DNA of 64,000 bases from Gammaproteobacteria bacterium (GCA_026707945.1 JAPOVV010000045.1:62001-126000); one strand, 5' to 3'; shown: positions 35,636-44,623, counted from the first letter of the stretch. Numbers and translations are program-made. The notes: generated by a model from the sequence alone, not told the origin.

Positions 35636-36895
35636 CTATCTCTTTTTGTGTGGAACACGAGATTCAGCAATTATTGGAACTAGCTCTAACTGGTTATCTA
35701 TCGAAGTTGCGACTCGTTTCGAGATCGGTAGATGGTTCTTTTCGATTTGCCATACGTCTTGAAATCTTTCAATTGTTTCCTTAACTGGGCGGAGGAGTCC
35801 AGCACGGTGTACGCCGACGCGTGAAGCAAACGATTCGAACGCGGCCATCGTCATCTCACGCCATCGTTTAACACCCGGAGCTAATCGCAGAGCCATGGAG
35901 TCATCGTTTACGTAACTAACTGTACTTACGAGGTCGTAGGCAGGGGACAGTTCCGGGCTTTTTCGATTCTCGTAAATTACGGACCAGTTTTTTAGGTGCA
36001 TGTCCTCGTTTCCGATCATGGCGCAAAAAATCAATCGTCTCGCGAACTGATCAATTGACTGATCATTCGTATACGCTGCCAAAGTCCGTCCTATTGCCAC
36101 ATAACCGTATCGTTCGTACTTTCGCTCCGGATACAGCTTGAACACCTGTGCGAAATCCTCGGTATGAGTCTTGGTACCTTGTTTTGGACGATCGAAACGT
36201 TTTACTGCCAGTGCTACGTCTTCTTGTAGGTCGCTATTCGGAAAATCGCTTGGAATCCCCTCAATTTGGTTCAATTTGACCAAGCGTGCTTCAGGTACTT
36301 CGATGCCTACCATTGAAGCGAGTCTTAGCATCGAGAACTCATTTTGAGGCAGCGCTTGAAATGTTGAAGATGGGAACTTGACTATCCATTCTCCATCCAA
36401 TCCACTTGTCGGAACGGTCAAGCCGCCAGCTGGAGCCAATATAGCGGAGATCTTTAGTTGAACTCCTGCAAGCGAGAATCGGAGTGCGTTTGGTTCCATC
36501 GGGGTTTGAGATTCATTGGTTATTGATATACGAGACGGGCTAGCGGAGCTTGAGGTTTCGTCCAACATTTCGATCGCGCCGGGTAAATCACGACCGAGGA
36601 GTGTTAATAACGGATAGTCTCTCGACTCCTTGACGCGTGCTTTTGATGCGAGATAAGAACGTAGATGACCTTCTGGTAAGAGATTTGAGAAGAAGGGAGG
36701 CGCGCGCCGCAACGTTGTACGGGAATCGTCGATAAGATCGCCGTTACTGTCCGTATACGCGAGACTGAGCACGTCGCGGTTCACTCGTTCCGCATAAGAT
36801 GCATCGAATACGAACAGCATTCGGTCGTCGTCAAAGCGAACAAGCGCACCGATGCGTTCTCTGTGGAGATAGGTACCTAATTCTTGGATGATCAT
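35636..36895 (-). CDS. hipA: HipA-family Ser/Thr kinase toxin
   Basis: Type II toxin kinase of 419 residues (E. coli HipA 440). The N-terminal subdomain holds PPFFSNLLPEGHLR near 67-80. The ATP-binding Lys is in EWIVKFPSS near 169. The catalytic loop reads MIGNEDMHLKNWSV (N-x-D-x-H-x3-N, about 293-306), and the metal-binding Asp is in SPAYDLVST. E. coli HipA phosphorylates glutamyl-tRNA synthetase; targets vary in the family. ATG overlaps the hipB stop by one base (TAATG). The stop lies 5 bp from the convergent TonB receptor. Confidence 0.93.
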   Translation of the reverse strand: MIIQELGTYLHRERIGALVRFDDDRMLFVFDASYAERVNRDVLSLAYTDSNGDLIDDSRTTLRRAPPFFSNLLPEGHLRSYLASKARVKESRDYPLLTLLGRDLPGAIEMLDETSSSASPSRISITNESQTPMEPNALRFSLAGVQLKISAILAPAGGLTVPTSGLDGEWIVKFPSSTFQALPQNEFSMLRLASMVGIEVPEARLVKLNQIEGIPSDFPNSDLQEDVALAVKRFDRPKQGTKTHTEDFAQVFKLYPERKYERYGYVAIGRTLAAYTNDQSIDQFARRLIFCAMIGNEDMHLKNWSVIYENRKSPELSPAYDLVSTVSYVNDDSMALRLAPGVKRWREMTMAAFESFASRVGVHRAGLLRPVKETIERFQDVWQIEKNHLPISKRVATSIDNQLELVPIIAESRVPHKKR

Positions 36896-37227
36896 TACTC
36901 GGAATCGATCCTGTCATCGGCAACTAGTATTTCGACGGCAGATAGACCGTTATCTGTCTCGTCGGTTCGCTCGAAGTTCCTCAGAACGGCAAGAACCGCA
37001 GCTTGCGCGCGACGTGGGATTAACATTGGCGTTAACCCGAGCGCGTACGCCATTTCGGTTACGGTTGATATCCTTGGGTCGATCAAACCGCGCTCGATTC
37101 GGGAGATATGTCCTTGTGGTACTCCCAGTTGATCCGCTAATCCGCGCTGTGTAATTTTCGCGCTAACTCGTGCGTTTAACAGCTTCTCGTACCAGCGTAA
37201 ATTGTGATTGAGTCTAGACATAGTCAA
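36895..37227 (-). CDS. hipB: HipB-type antitoxin, Xre-family HTH regulator
   Basis: DNA-binding antitoxin of 110 residues. The helix-turn-helix is at about 20-75: KITQRGLADQLGVPQGHISRIERGLIDPRISTV, a standard Xre fold. The tail (about 80-110) is acidic and may be the degradable or HipA-contacting part. It should repress its own operon through the upstream AT-rich operator region. One-base overlap with hipA enforces coupling. ATG start. Confidence 0.9.
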   Translation of the reverse strand: MTMSRLNHNLRWYEKLLNARVSAKITQRGLADQLGVPQGHISRIERGLIDPRISTVTEMAYALGLTPMLIPRRAQAAVLAVLRNFERTDETDNGLSAVEILVADDRIDSE

Positions 37228-37250
37228 ACCTTCTAACTGACGTTTGATAC

Positions 37251-37313
37251 ACTATACTATATTTTAGATAATTGAATATATATTATGGTATATATTTAGC
37301 GGCGTACTATACT
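37251..37313 (-). promoter_or_regulatory. hipBA control region with repeats
   Basis: Very AT-rich. AATATATA (37275-37282) and TATATATT (37289-37296) form a perfect 8-bp inverted repeat with spacer TTATGG. The octamer ACTATACT occurs at 37251-37258 and 37306-37313, flanking it 55 bp apart. Such spaced repeats suit cooperative HipB binding. AT-richness makes chance matches possible. Confidence 0.45.
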
Positions 37314-37497
37314 GTTATTGTAGACCTTGGTTGCGCCAGCGCTACGATACTAACTCCTCTGAAGTACCAAACGAAGGTCTATTAATATCGACGCGGTTTA
37401 TGACATTAGGTAGCTCTCTGCCTTACGTTCATCGGTCGGATGGTGGCTCATTTTTTCACTAGGTACAATCCATCGCCCTTCGCCGTATCCCCTAGAA

Positions 37498-38349
37498 ATG
37501 GACGACCAACCGTCGGTAGTAGACGTTTCTGTCGAGAACTTCCGAGAAGTTATAGACCGATCTAACGACCAGTTGGTGGTCTTACTCTTCTGGGCGGAGC
37601 AGATTGAGCCTTCGGCCGTCACTAAAGACTATCTCGTGGGAGTTGCACCCTCCTACGCTGGTAAGGTCGTTTTCGGATTGGTCGATGTTGCGGCAAATCC
37701 GCAGATCGCGCAACAACTTCAAATTCAAGCGCTTCCGAGCATTCAAGCGATTCAGGAAGGTCAGATCGCCGGACGTCTTGATGGTCCACAAACCGAACAA
37801 GCGCTGCGTGAGTTCCTGGATCCTTTCACGTTGTCTAGTGCGGATGTGCTCAAACAGAGCATTGCCAGCAGCATCGCTAATGAAGACTGGGAAACTGCGC
37901 TCCAAATCCTGCAGGAAGCAATCACTGAAGAACCTACCAATCATTCGTTTCGAGTTGAATGTGCGGATGTCATGATTCTCAAGGGTGATCTGGAGGCTGC
38001 CAAACAGATACTCGCCACGATCCCAGAGGATTTTGTTGATCGTGCCCGACCTGCGACGCGTATCGAGATTGCGCAGGAAGCTGCGGCGATGGGTTCGCTT
38101 TCGGATATAGAAAACACAATTGAAAGCGATGCTAACGATCTATCAAATCGCTATGCTTACAGCATCGTTTTAGCGTCGCTAAGACGATATGAAGAAGCGC
38201 TTGAGCAGGCGATGTTTATTTTGCGTCAAGACCGTAGCTTTCGTGACGACATCGGTCGTGAAACGATGGTTCGGATTCTCAATTTGCTAGGATCCGACTC
38301 GGCTCTCGCAAAACGATATCGTCGTCAGATGTTCGCATTTATGCATTGA
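37498..38349 (+). CDS. CnoX/YbbN-like thioredoxin-fold co-chaperone with TPRs, no active cysteine
   Basis: Protein of 283 residues (E. coli CnoX 284). Thioredoxin-like domain at about 1-112 (VSVENFREVIDRSNDQLVVLLFWAE, LVDVAANPQIAQQLQIQALPSI). TPR repeats at about 115-280. The redox motif position reads WAEQIEPSAVT: neither CxxC nor the single Cys of E. coli CnoX is present. The role as a holdase that hands clients to GroEL or DnaK can persist, but cysteine protection is unlikely. ATG start; a lipoprotein gene follows after 7 bp. Confidence 0.87.
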   Translation: MDDQPSVVDVSVENFREVIDRSNDQLVVLLFWAEQIEPSAVTKDYLVGVAPSYAGKVVFGLVDVAANPQIAQQLQIQALPSIQAIQEGQIAGRLDGPQTEQALREFLDPFTLSSADVLKQSIASSIANEDWETALQILQEAITEEPTNHSFRVECADVMILKGDLEAAKQILATIPEDFVDRARPATRIEIAQEAAAMGSLSDIENTIESDANDLSNRYAYSIVLASLRRYEEALEQAMFILRQDRSFRDDIGRETMVRILNLLGSDSALAKRYRRQMFAFMH

Positions 38350-38356
38350 GAAATAG

Positions 38357-38803
38357 ATGTACGCAGTTCCTATTAGGATATTGGTGATACTGGCTTTTGT
38401 CGGCATTACGACAAGCGGATGTACGGTTGCTGAATCGAAGGCGACAACAACTACCATGACGTTCGCGCCAGGAAAGTATGAGGCGACGATATCCGGCTCG
38501 CGAAAAGCAACAATTGATATCGACGAAGATCTAGCGTATGTCTATATCGAAGATAGCACACGGAACGGTCTTATTCGGCAAGTCCAGCGAAAAGGGAATC
38601 TCTTGTTTTCGACGTGGCGAAAAGCGAAAGCTGGAAACGTCAAACTGGAGTGGGTTAGCCAGAACACGATACGCGTCGTTTCACCGTATAGTTCAACGAT
38701 TGGTAATGGCAACAACGAAGGCAACATGGCATACTCAAGTGGTCCGTTCTTAACAGGAATGCCGAGCCACACCTTTTACATGAACCGAATAGAAACAGAA
38801 TAG
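38357..38803 (+). CDS. Small predicted lipoprotein, function unknown
   Basis: Protein of 148 residues. Signal peptide with lipobox TSGC places the lipidated Cys near residue 22. The mature part looks beta-rich (KYEATISGSRKATIDID, AYVYIEDSTRNGLIRQVQ). A Gly/Asn-rich patch (TIGNGNNEGN) is near 115. No family recognised. The +2 residue is Thr, consistent with outer-membrane sorting by usual rules. Downstream of the cnoX-like gene by 7 bp and upstream of the amidotransferase by 21 bp. Confidence 0.72.
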   Translation: MYAVPIRILVILAFVGITTSGCTVAESKATTTTMTFAPGKYEATISGSRKATIDIDEDLAYVYIEDSTRNGLIRQVQRKGNLLFSTWRKAKAGNVKLEWVSQNTIRVVSPYSSTIGNGNNEGNMAYSSGPFLTGMPSHTFYMNRIETE

Positions 38804-38824
38804 CAGCAATACACTCTCAATTTG

Positions 38825-39556
38825 ATGCGAATAGCCATCCTTCAGACGGATGAAGTAGAGAACGTTTTTCAGCCTCAATTTGGTACGCTTGCGTCGATGA
38901 TGCATTCGATGCTTGAATCATCGGGACGTTTCGGATTTCAAACAACCGCGTTCGAAGTCCACAAAGGAGTTGAACCGACCAAACTAGATGAGTTTGACGG
39001 ATATCTACTCACGGGAAGTCGACGAGGTGTATACGACGACGACCCTTGGATCGAACGGCTGTTCAATTTGGTAAGACGTATTCACGCAGCACAGATCAAG
39101 ACGGTGGGGATTTGCTTCGGCCATCAAGCGATTGCGCAAGCACTAGGCGGTCGAGTCGTTAACTGGCCGGAAGGGTGGGGCGTAGGCGTACATACCTACG
39201 ACATATCGTGGCCACAACGAGGTGATGAAGAGGCGAGCGGTGAAAAGGTCGCTTTACCCTGTTGCCATCAAGACCAAGTAATTGAATTACCACCTGGCGC
39301 ACACCGGATCTTGACGAGCGACTTTTGCGTGAACGCAGGATTCACGATCGGCGACCACGTGCTCGCATTACAGCCTCACCCGGAATTTTCCGTGCGTTAC
39401 CTTGAGTGCGTATTGCGGGTCATCGAGGATCGAATTGGTGAGAGGTCCAGGCAAGCGTTCGAGAGCTTGAAAAGAGATACTGACAACGCACAAATTGCCG
39501 AGTTAATTGCTCAGTTCTTCGTAGGCTTCGATGGGTTAACCCAAGCAGTGGCGTAA
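38825..39556 (+). CDS. Class I glutamine amidotransferase-like protein
   Basis: Stand-alone GATase of 243 residues. The nucleophile Cys is in GICFGHQAIAQALGG (about 94-108) and the His/Glu pair in LQPHPEFSVRYLE near 188-200. It resembles E. coli YfeJ and GMP-synthase-like GATases without a synthase partner, so the acceptor reaction is unknown; gamma-glutamyl hydrolase activity is another option. TTG 38822 precedes ATG 38825; the ATG is preferred. Confidence 0.85.
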   Translation: MRIAILQTDEVENVFQPQFGTLASMMHSMLESSGRFGFQTTAFEVHKGVEPTKLDEFDGYLLTGSRRGVYDDDPWIERLFNLVRRIHAAQIKTVGICFGHQAIAQALGGRVVNWPEGWGVGVHTYDISWPQRGDEEASGEKVALPCCHQDQVIELPPGAHRILTSDFCVNAGFTIGDHVLALQPHPEFSVRYLECVLRVIEDRIGERSRQAFESLKRDTDNAQIAELIAQFFVGFDGLTQAVA

Positions 39557-39578
39557 CGTTCAGTTACCCAACCTATGT

Positions 39579-39592
39579 CGATCGTACGATCG
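39579..39592. repeat. 14-bp perfect palindrome between convergent genes
   Basis: CGATCGTACGATCG lies between the stops at 39556 and 39600. With no loop it is a poor terminator hairpin unless the centre opens. A protein-binding or restriction-type site, or chance, are alternatives. Confidence 0.4.
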
Positions 39593-39599
39593 CCGGAAT

Positions 39600-39833
39600 T
39601 TAGACGGGTTCTTCGTCGGCGTCAATGAAGAATCGTGCGACGATATAGACAACCACCGTGATCAAAGGCCAGAAATAAGCGCATGCGATCACTGCGATGC
39701 GTATCACCGCGACCGGGATGCCTAGTCTGTTTGCCAAATACGCGCAGACGCCTAGAAAGACTGCATCCGGAGTTGTAAATCGTTCTTGAGTGGCTTGCCA
39801 CAGGCTTTGCAGCCGATCTTCCCAATTGAACAT
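39600..39833 (-). CDS. PspC-domain small membrane protein
   Basis: Protein of 77 residues with the PspC core LGVCAYLANRLGIPVAVIRI followed by a TM segment AVIACAYFWPLITVVVYIVARFFI (about 45-68). PspC proteins sense envelope stress and act with PspB/PspA. The N-terminal amphipathic part (WEDRLQSLWQATQERF) is upstream of the domain. No pspA, pspB or pspF is seen here. ATG start. Confidence 0.85.
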   Translation of the reverse strand: MFNWEDRLQSLWQATQERFTTPDAVFLGVCAYLANRLGIPVAVIRIAVIACAYFWPLITVVVYIVARFFIDADEEPV

Positions 39834-39850
39834 GTTCGCTAGCCCTTCGA

Positions 39851-40060
39851 TCAGATTGTTAGCATATCAAACAGCGATGTTGCTTGTACGTGCGCGTTTA
39901 GTGGTTCAACTGACTCACTTGGTGCACCCCACAAGCTTAATAGAAAGCAAATGGACAGCATCACGATACTGAGCAGCAGGATGCTGCGTTCGCTAAATCT
40001 ATGAACTGAAAACCTTCGCATTGTTCGCCAAAGTTGATGTGTTTCTATTAAGTGCGACAA
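39851..40060 (-). CDS. Possible small single-TM protein
   Basis: Open frame of 69 codons, 17 bp upstream of the PspC-like gene on the same strand. One hydrophobic stretch, SILLLSIVMLSICFLLSLWGA, with a basic N-side (MRRFSVHRFSER), gives a plausible small inner-membrane protein. The start could be the second ATG at about residue 14. No homologue recognised. It may be spurious. Confidence 0.35.
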   Translation of the reverse strand: MSHLIETHQLWRTMRRFSVHRFSERSILLLSIVMLSICFLLSLWGAPSESVEPLNAHVQATSLFDMLTI

Positions 40061-40281
40061 AATTCATGCCAAAGGTATCGAATTGGGCTATCGATATAAA
40101 GTATTGAAATAAAACAGTTTATTTTGAGTTTCTTCATCTCATTTGACTAGAGTCAGAAGCTAGGATGTGAAAATCACCATATCGTGGTGAAATTGACTAT
40201 TCGCTGACCAATCATGTGCCCGATGCTGGCTTAGCGGGGTTATCTCGAATTAGATAATCCGCTTCATTTAAGGGGGGTGTC
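40061..40281 (+). promoter_or_regulatory. Leader of acyl-CoA ligase operon with three inverted repeats
   Basis: AAATAAA/TTTATTT (40107-40124, loop ACAG), TCACCA/TGGTGA (40174-40190, centre TATCG) and the hairpin GGGTTATCT/AGATAATCC (40237-40260, loop CGAATT, one G-U pair). The last sits just upstream of a very G-rich ribosome site (AAGGGGGG) and ATG 40282. The TCACCA dyad could be an operator for a fatty-acid-responsive repressor; this is inference. Confidence 0.4.
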
Positions 40282-41913
40282 ATGGCTCTGCATTTCGCGA
40301 ACGCATGGGAAGCTGTCGCTCGAGAACAACCAAACCACACCGCACTAATCTGTGGCGACAGAGAAGTCACGTGGGGTGAGTACGACAGGCGTGCCGCATG
40401 CCTCGCAGATCTGCTAACCGCACACGGCTTAGGTCATGACTCCAAGGTCGGTATCTACGCACATAACTCGAACGAGTACGTCGAAGCACAGTATGGCGTA
40501 TTCAAGATCGGTGGCTGTCCGGTCAACGTGAACTACCGATACAAAGCGGAAGAATTGATCTACCTCCTCGACAACGCAGATGCTGAAGCCGTGTTCTTTC
40601 AAGGGTGCTACGCAGCGCGTATCTGGGAGATTCGGCGAGACCTCCCTAAGGTCAAGCTATTCGTGCAGATCGATGACGGTACGGAATCTCTCTTAGACGA
40701 CTCAATTGAGTACGAGAGAGGTATTCGAGAAGCGTCCCCCTTAAAGGAAAGCGATCACTCGCCCGATGACGTTTACATGCTCTATACGGGCGGCACCACG
40801 GGTATGCCCAAAGGTGTCATGTACAGTCACGGCCAGTTTATTGGCGCCATGCTCGCGAGTCTGAGAGCTCTAGATTTGCCCAATCCTTCAACGACCGATG
40901 AATTGCTCGAGGTTAACAGAGTATTGCGTGATCGTGACCTATCGCCGATCTGCCTTCCCGCGTGCCCATTGATGCATGGTACGGGTATGTGGCTAGGTAC
41001 GATGGTGCCTCTACTTCAAGGTGGCACCGTCGTCACGATTTCAAAACTCGGCTTGGATCCACATGTACTTTGGAGTGAAGTCGAGCAAAACAAGGTGTCA
41101 TCGTTGGTCATCGTCGGCGATGCATTCGCACGACCAATGCTAGAAGCGCTAAACGATGCTAAAGCTGCGGATCGCGCTTACGACATCTCATCTTTAAAAC
41201 AGATTACGTCGAGTGGTGTTATGTGGAGTCGGGAGGTCAAGCAAGGGATGCTCGAGCATCACGATATGACGCTACTTGATGCGATGGGATCGACGGAAGG
41301 GGGTATGGGGTCGTCGGTCGCGACGCGTGACGAACCTGCAGATACAGCGAAATTCAAGCTCCAACCCGGAGTTAAGGTATTCGACGATCACGACCATGAA
41401 ATCGAGCCTGGTAGTGGTGACGTAGGAAAATTGGCGACCAGCGGTTTGGTGCCGCTCGGGTACTACAAGGATCCCGAAAAATCTGCAGCAACTTTTCGGA
41501 CCGTGAACGGCGTTCGGTACAGTTTTCCCGGTGACTTCGCGACGGTTGAAGCTGACGGATCGATCACATTACTCGGACGCGGTAGCAACTGCATCAACAC
41601 TGCGGGTGAAAAGGTCTATCCAGAGGAAGTCGAGGAAGCGCTTAAAAAACACCCGGCTGTCGATGATTGCCTTGTTGTAGGAGTGGCCGATCCTCGGTTC
41701 GGGCAACGCATCGTTGCATTAGCTTCATTGCGCGAAGGTGAACAGATAGATGAGGCTGCTTTGATCGACTTTTCACGTGAGCATTTGGCCGGCTACAAAC
41801 TACCCAAGCAACTTCTGCTATTGGATGAAGTCAGGCGCGCACCAAACGGTAAAGCCGACTACAAGTGGGCTCGACAGACGGCCGAATCGCAGCTCAACGC
41901 ACCGAGCAACTAG
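40282..41913 (+). CDS. Acyl-CoA synthetase (AMP-forming)
   Basis: ANL-superfamily ligase of 543 residues. Core motifs: YTGGTTGMPKGVMYSH (P-loop, about 171-186), MGSTEGGMGSS (A5-like), PGDFATVEADG with the adenylate Asp, GRGSNCINTAGEKVYPEEVE (hinge) and the catalytic Lys in PNGKADYKW near the C-terminus. It activates a fatty or related carboxylic acid to its CoA ester; chain length cannot be predicted. A second ligase starts 25 bp downstream, suggesting a degradative or uptake operon. Confidence 0.92.
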   Translation: MALHFANAWEAVAREQPNHTALICGDREVTWGEYDRRAACLADLLTAHGLGHDSKVGIYAHNSNEYVEAQYGVFKIGGCPVNVNYRYKAEELIYLLDNADAEAVFFQGCYAARIWEIRRDLPKVKLFVQIDDGTESLLDDSIEYERGIREASPLKESDHSPDDVYMLYTGGTTGMPKGVMYSHGQFIGAMLASLRALDLPNPSTTDELLEVNRVLRDRDLSPICLPACPLMHGTGMWLGTMVPLLQGGTVVTISKLGLDPHVLWSEVEQNKVSSLVIVGDAFARPMLEALNDAKAADRAYDISSLKQITSSGVMWSREVKQGMLEHHDMTLLDAMGSTEGGMGSSVATRDEPADTAKFKLQPGVKVFDDHDHEIEPGSGDVGKLATSGLVPLGYYKDPEKSAATFRTVNGVRYSFPGDFATVEADGSITLLGRGSNCINTAGEKVYPEEVEEALKKHPAVDDCLVVGVADPRFGQRIVALASLREGEQIDEAALIDFSREHLAGYKLPKQLLLLDEVRRAPNGKADYKWARQTAESQLNAPSN

Positions 41914-41938
41914 ACCCTTCAAAAGGCGAGTTCTAACT

Positions 41939-43597
41939 ATGGGTATGCAACGTACTCCGCTCCTCATGTCCCGCCTCATCGAACGCGGCGCAACGATTTC
42001 TCCGAATAGCGAGATCGTGACCGCGACTGAATCGGGCACACGACGACAAACGTATGCGGAAACAAGCGCGCGAGCGCATCAATTGGCAGGCGCCTTAAAG
42101 AATGCAGGTATCGGTATTGGCGATCGTATCGGCACCTTTATGTGGAATAGCTCTCAGCACGTTGAGGCATACCACGCGACAGCGGGGATGGGCGTCGTAC
42201 TTCACACGTTAAACACGCGGTTGTCCGAGAAGGACTTGGAATACATAGTGAATCACGCGGCGGATCGGCTCATCCTAGTTGATGAAGACGTGGTTCCGAT
42301 CATGGAATCACTTCAGCCAAAGTTACCAAGCGTTCAACAGTTTGTCATCGTCGAGGAATCCGGATTCGATATCACAACCACGACATTGCCAAACGCCGTG
42401 ACCTACGAAGATTTCATTCGCGGCTACCCGACCGATATCGAATGGCCAGAACTTGACGAGTATGCGCCTCTTGGCTTGTGCTACACGAGTGGAACGACGG
42501 GAAACCCTAAAGGTGTTGAGTACGAACATCGCGCCCAGTATCTGCACACCATGACGATTGGATTGACCGATTCGATGAATCTATCAGCGACCGACACCTT
42601 GTGTGGCATCGTGCCGATGTTTCATGCGATGGGTTGGGGCTTACCTTGGGCGGCGCTTATGCTCGGGTGCAAGCAGGTGCTTCCGCATCGGTTCATGCAA
42701 CCCGAACGTGTACTCCAGTTGATGGCAGACGAAGGGGTAACGCTATCGGCAGGCGTCCCCACTATTTGGCAAGGACTACGAGCAGCGATTGAAGCCAATC
42801 CCGAGAAGTTTGATCTTTCAAACCTTCAACGACTCACGTGCGGTGGCTCGGCGCCACCGGTCTCGCTCATTCAGTGGTATTGGGAGACGCTTGGAGTTGA
42901 AATCATCCAAGGTTGGGGTATGACAGAGATGAGTCCACTAGGTACGTTGTCACGTCGTATCGCCAAGCACGGTGACGAGAACCGCTCGATGGACGATCGC
43001 TATGTTGACATGGCGAAAGCGGGATTGCTCATGCCGGGATTGGAATTAGACGTGTTCAACGAGAACCATGAACCGCTACCGCACGACGGCGAACAGATTG
43101 GTGAAATCTATGTAAGAGGACCGTGGATTTGCCACGAGTACTTTCACGATCCGCAACCGGATAAGTTCTATGAGGATTGGCTCATAACCGGCGACGTTGG
43201 GAAGATCGACGCGGATGAATACCTGATCATTGCGGATCGATCAAAGGATTTGGTGAAGAGCGGCGGTGAATGGATTTCTTCGGTTGACCTTGAAAACACG
43301 ATTGTTTCGATCGATGGTATTCAGCAGGCGTGCGTCGTCGCGCAACCGCATCCGCGTTGGGATGAACGACCTGTCGCACTAGTGATATTAGGCCCAGACG
43401 CCGACGTCACTAGCCAAGAGATTATTGACCATTGTGCGAGTTCGTTTGCTAGATGGCAGCTACCCGACGAAGTCCTGTTCGTTGACGAAATTCCTCTCAC
43501 GTCAACTGGCAAGATGGATAAGAAGACGGTACGAGCTAACCTTCAGGCGGAAGGATATGTCCTGCCTGAGCTAAGAGACACAGAAAGCGCCGCATAG
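41939..43597 (+). CDS. Long-chain fatty acid--CoA ligase-like AMP-binding enzyme
   Basis: ANL-family ligase of 552 residues. YTSGTTGNPKGVEYEHR (about 187-203), GWGMTEMSPLG (about 324), DWLITGDVGKID, DRSKDLVKSGGEWISSVDLE and PLTSTGKMDKKTVR are complete. The N-terminal MGMQRTPLLMSRLIERG and the NTRLSEKDLEYIVNHA element are typical of medium/long-chain ligases of the dimethyl-sulfoniopropionate/medium-chain type. The frame opens earlier, inside the previous gene, but ATG 41939 follows AAGGCGAG and gives the family N-terminus. Confidence 0.92.
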   Translation: MGMQRTPLLMSRLIERGATISPNSEIVTATESGTRRQTYAETSARAHQLAGALKNAGIGIGDRIGTFMWNSSQHVEAYHATAGMGVVLHTLNTRLSEKDLEYIVNHAADRLILVDEDVVPIMESLQPKLPSVQQFVIVEESGFDITTTTLPNAVTYEDFIRGYPTDIEWPELDEYAPLGLCYTSGTTGNPKGVEYEHRAQYLHTMTIGLTDSMNLSATDTLCGIVPMFHAMGWGLPWAALMLGCKQVLPHRFMQPERVLQLMADEGVTLSAGVPTIWQGLRAAIEANPEKFDLSNLQRLTCGGSAPPVSLIQWYWETLGVEIIQGWGMTEMSPLGTLSRRIAKHGDENRSMDDRYVDMAKAGLLMPGLELDVFNENHEPLPHDGEQIGEIYVRGPWICHEYFHDPQPDKFYEDWLITGDVGKIDADEYLIIADRSKDLVKSGGEWISSVDLENTIVSIDGIQQACVVAQPHPRWDERPVALVILGPDADVTSQEIIDHCASSFARWQLPDEVLFVDEIPLTSTGKMDKKTVRANLQAEGYVLPELRDTESAA

Positions 43598-43642
43598 CCG
43601 TTGGTACGGTGAATGTTTGATTCTCCAAACTGAGTTTTACCA

Positions 43643-44623
43643 ATGCCACAGATTCTGGTTGAAGGAATAAGCAAGACATTTCGTGTTGCTGAACGGAATC
43701 CGGGTTTCTTAGGGGCGTTTGGAGGGTTGTTTCATCGTCGGCACCGCTCGATAGATGCATTGCGCGACGTTTCCTTTAGTATCGATGAAGGCGAATTGGT
43801 CGGATACATCGGTCCTAACGGCGCAGGAAAATCCACAACCATCAAGATCCTATCCGGGATTCTCGTACCCAGTTCAGGCCGATGTGAAGTAGATGGTCGT
43901 GTTCCGTGGAAGGAACGGCGGGAGCACGTCGCCTCCATCGGGGTGGTATTCGGACAGAGGACACAGCTATGGTGGGATCTCCCTGTCATTGAGTCTTACG
44001 ACCTATTGCGCGATATCTATCGTGTGCCTCACTCGAGATACGAACACACGCGGGATGAATTGATCGAAATGCTGGATCTCGGGTCTTTGTTGGATATCCC
44101 GGTTCGGCAACTTAGTCTCGGACAGAGGGTCCGCTGTGACATCGCCGCCGCATTACTTCATGAACCAAGCATCTTGTTTCTTGACGAGCCGACGATCGGG
44201 CTAGACGCAGTGTCGCAGCTGAGTGTACGTGCATTCATCAAGCAATTGAGTCGTGACCACAAAGTGACGGTACTACTCACTACGCATAACCTCGACGACA
44301 TTGAAGCGCTTTGTGATCGGATACTCGTGCTTAGCGACGGTCAGTTACTCATGGATGGTTCGATTGCCGAGCTCCGCGATCGCTACGGGGACGGAAGGTA
44401 CGTTGCAGTCGAACTCGAATCGTTTGCAGCCGTCGCACCGGAACACGAAGAGCGAATTGTCGAGCGATCGGATTCCCATATCCTGTTCAGTGTGGCGTCG
44501 GATGTGCCGAAGTTCATCGACGATGTACTCAGCAATTATCCCGTGAAGGATCTCCTAGTCACGCATCCTCCCATCGAGCGTGTTGTCGCGACGATGTATC
44601 AGGCTGAACGCATCGAACACTAG
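43643..44623 (+). CDS. ABC transporter ATP-binding protein (ABC-2 type)
   Basis: ATPase of 326 residues. Walker A GPNGAGKSTT (about 58-67), Q-loop VFGQRTQLWWD, signature LSLGQRVRCD, Walker B ILFLDEPTIGLD and H-loop TTHN are intact. The C-terminal 80 residues form the extra domain common in ABC-2 export ATPases. The FGQRTQLWWDLP region is characteristic of the ATPase that partners paired DUF990-type permeases. It heads a three-gene operon with the two permeases that follow. Confidence 0.93.
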   Translation: MPQILVEGISKTFRVAERNPGFLGAFGGLFHRRHRSIDALRDVSFSIDEGELVGYIGPNGAGKSTTIKILSGILVPSSGRCEVDGRVPWKERREHVASIGVVFGQRTQLWWDLPVIESYDLLRDIYRVPHSRYEHTRDELIEMLDLGSLLDIPVRQLSLGQRVRCDIAAALLHEPSILFLDEPTIGLDAVSQLSVRAFIKQLSRDHKVTVLLTTHNLDDIEALCDRILVLSDGQLLMDGSIAELRDRYGDGRYVAVELESFAAVAPEHEERIVERSDSHILFSVASDVPKFIDDVLSNYPVKDLLVTHPPIERVVATMYQAERIEH

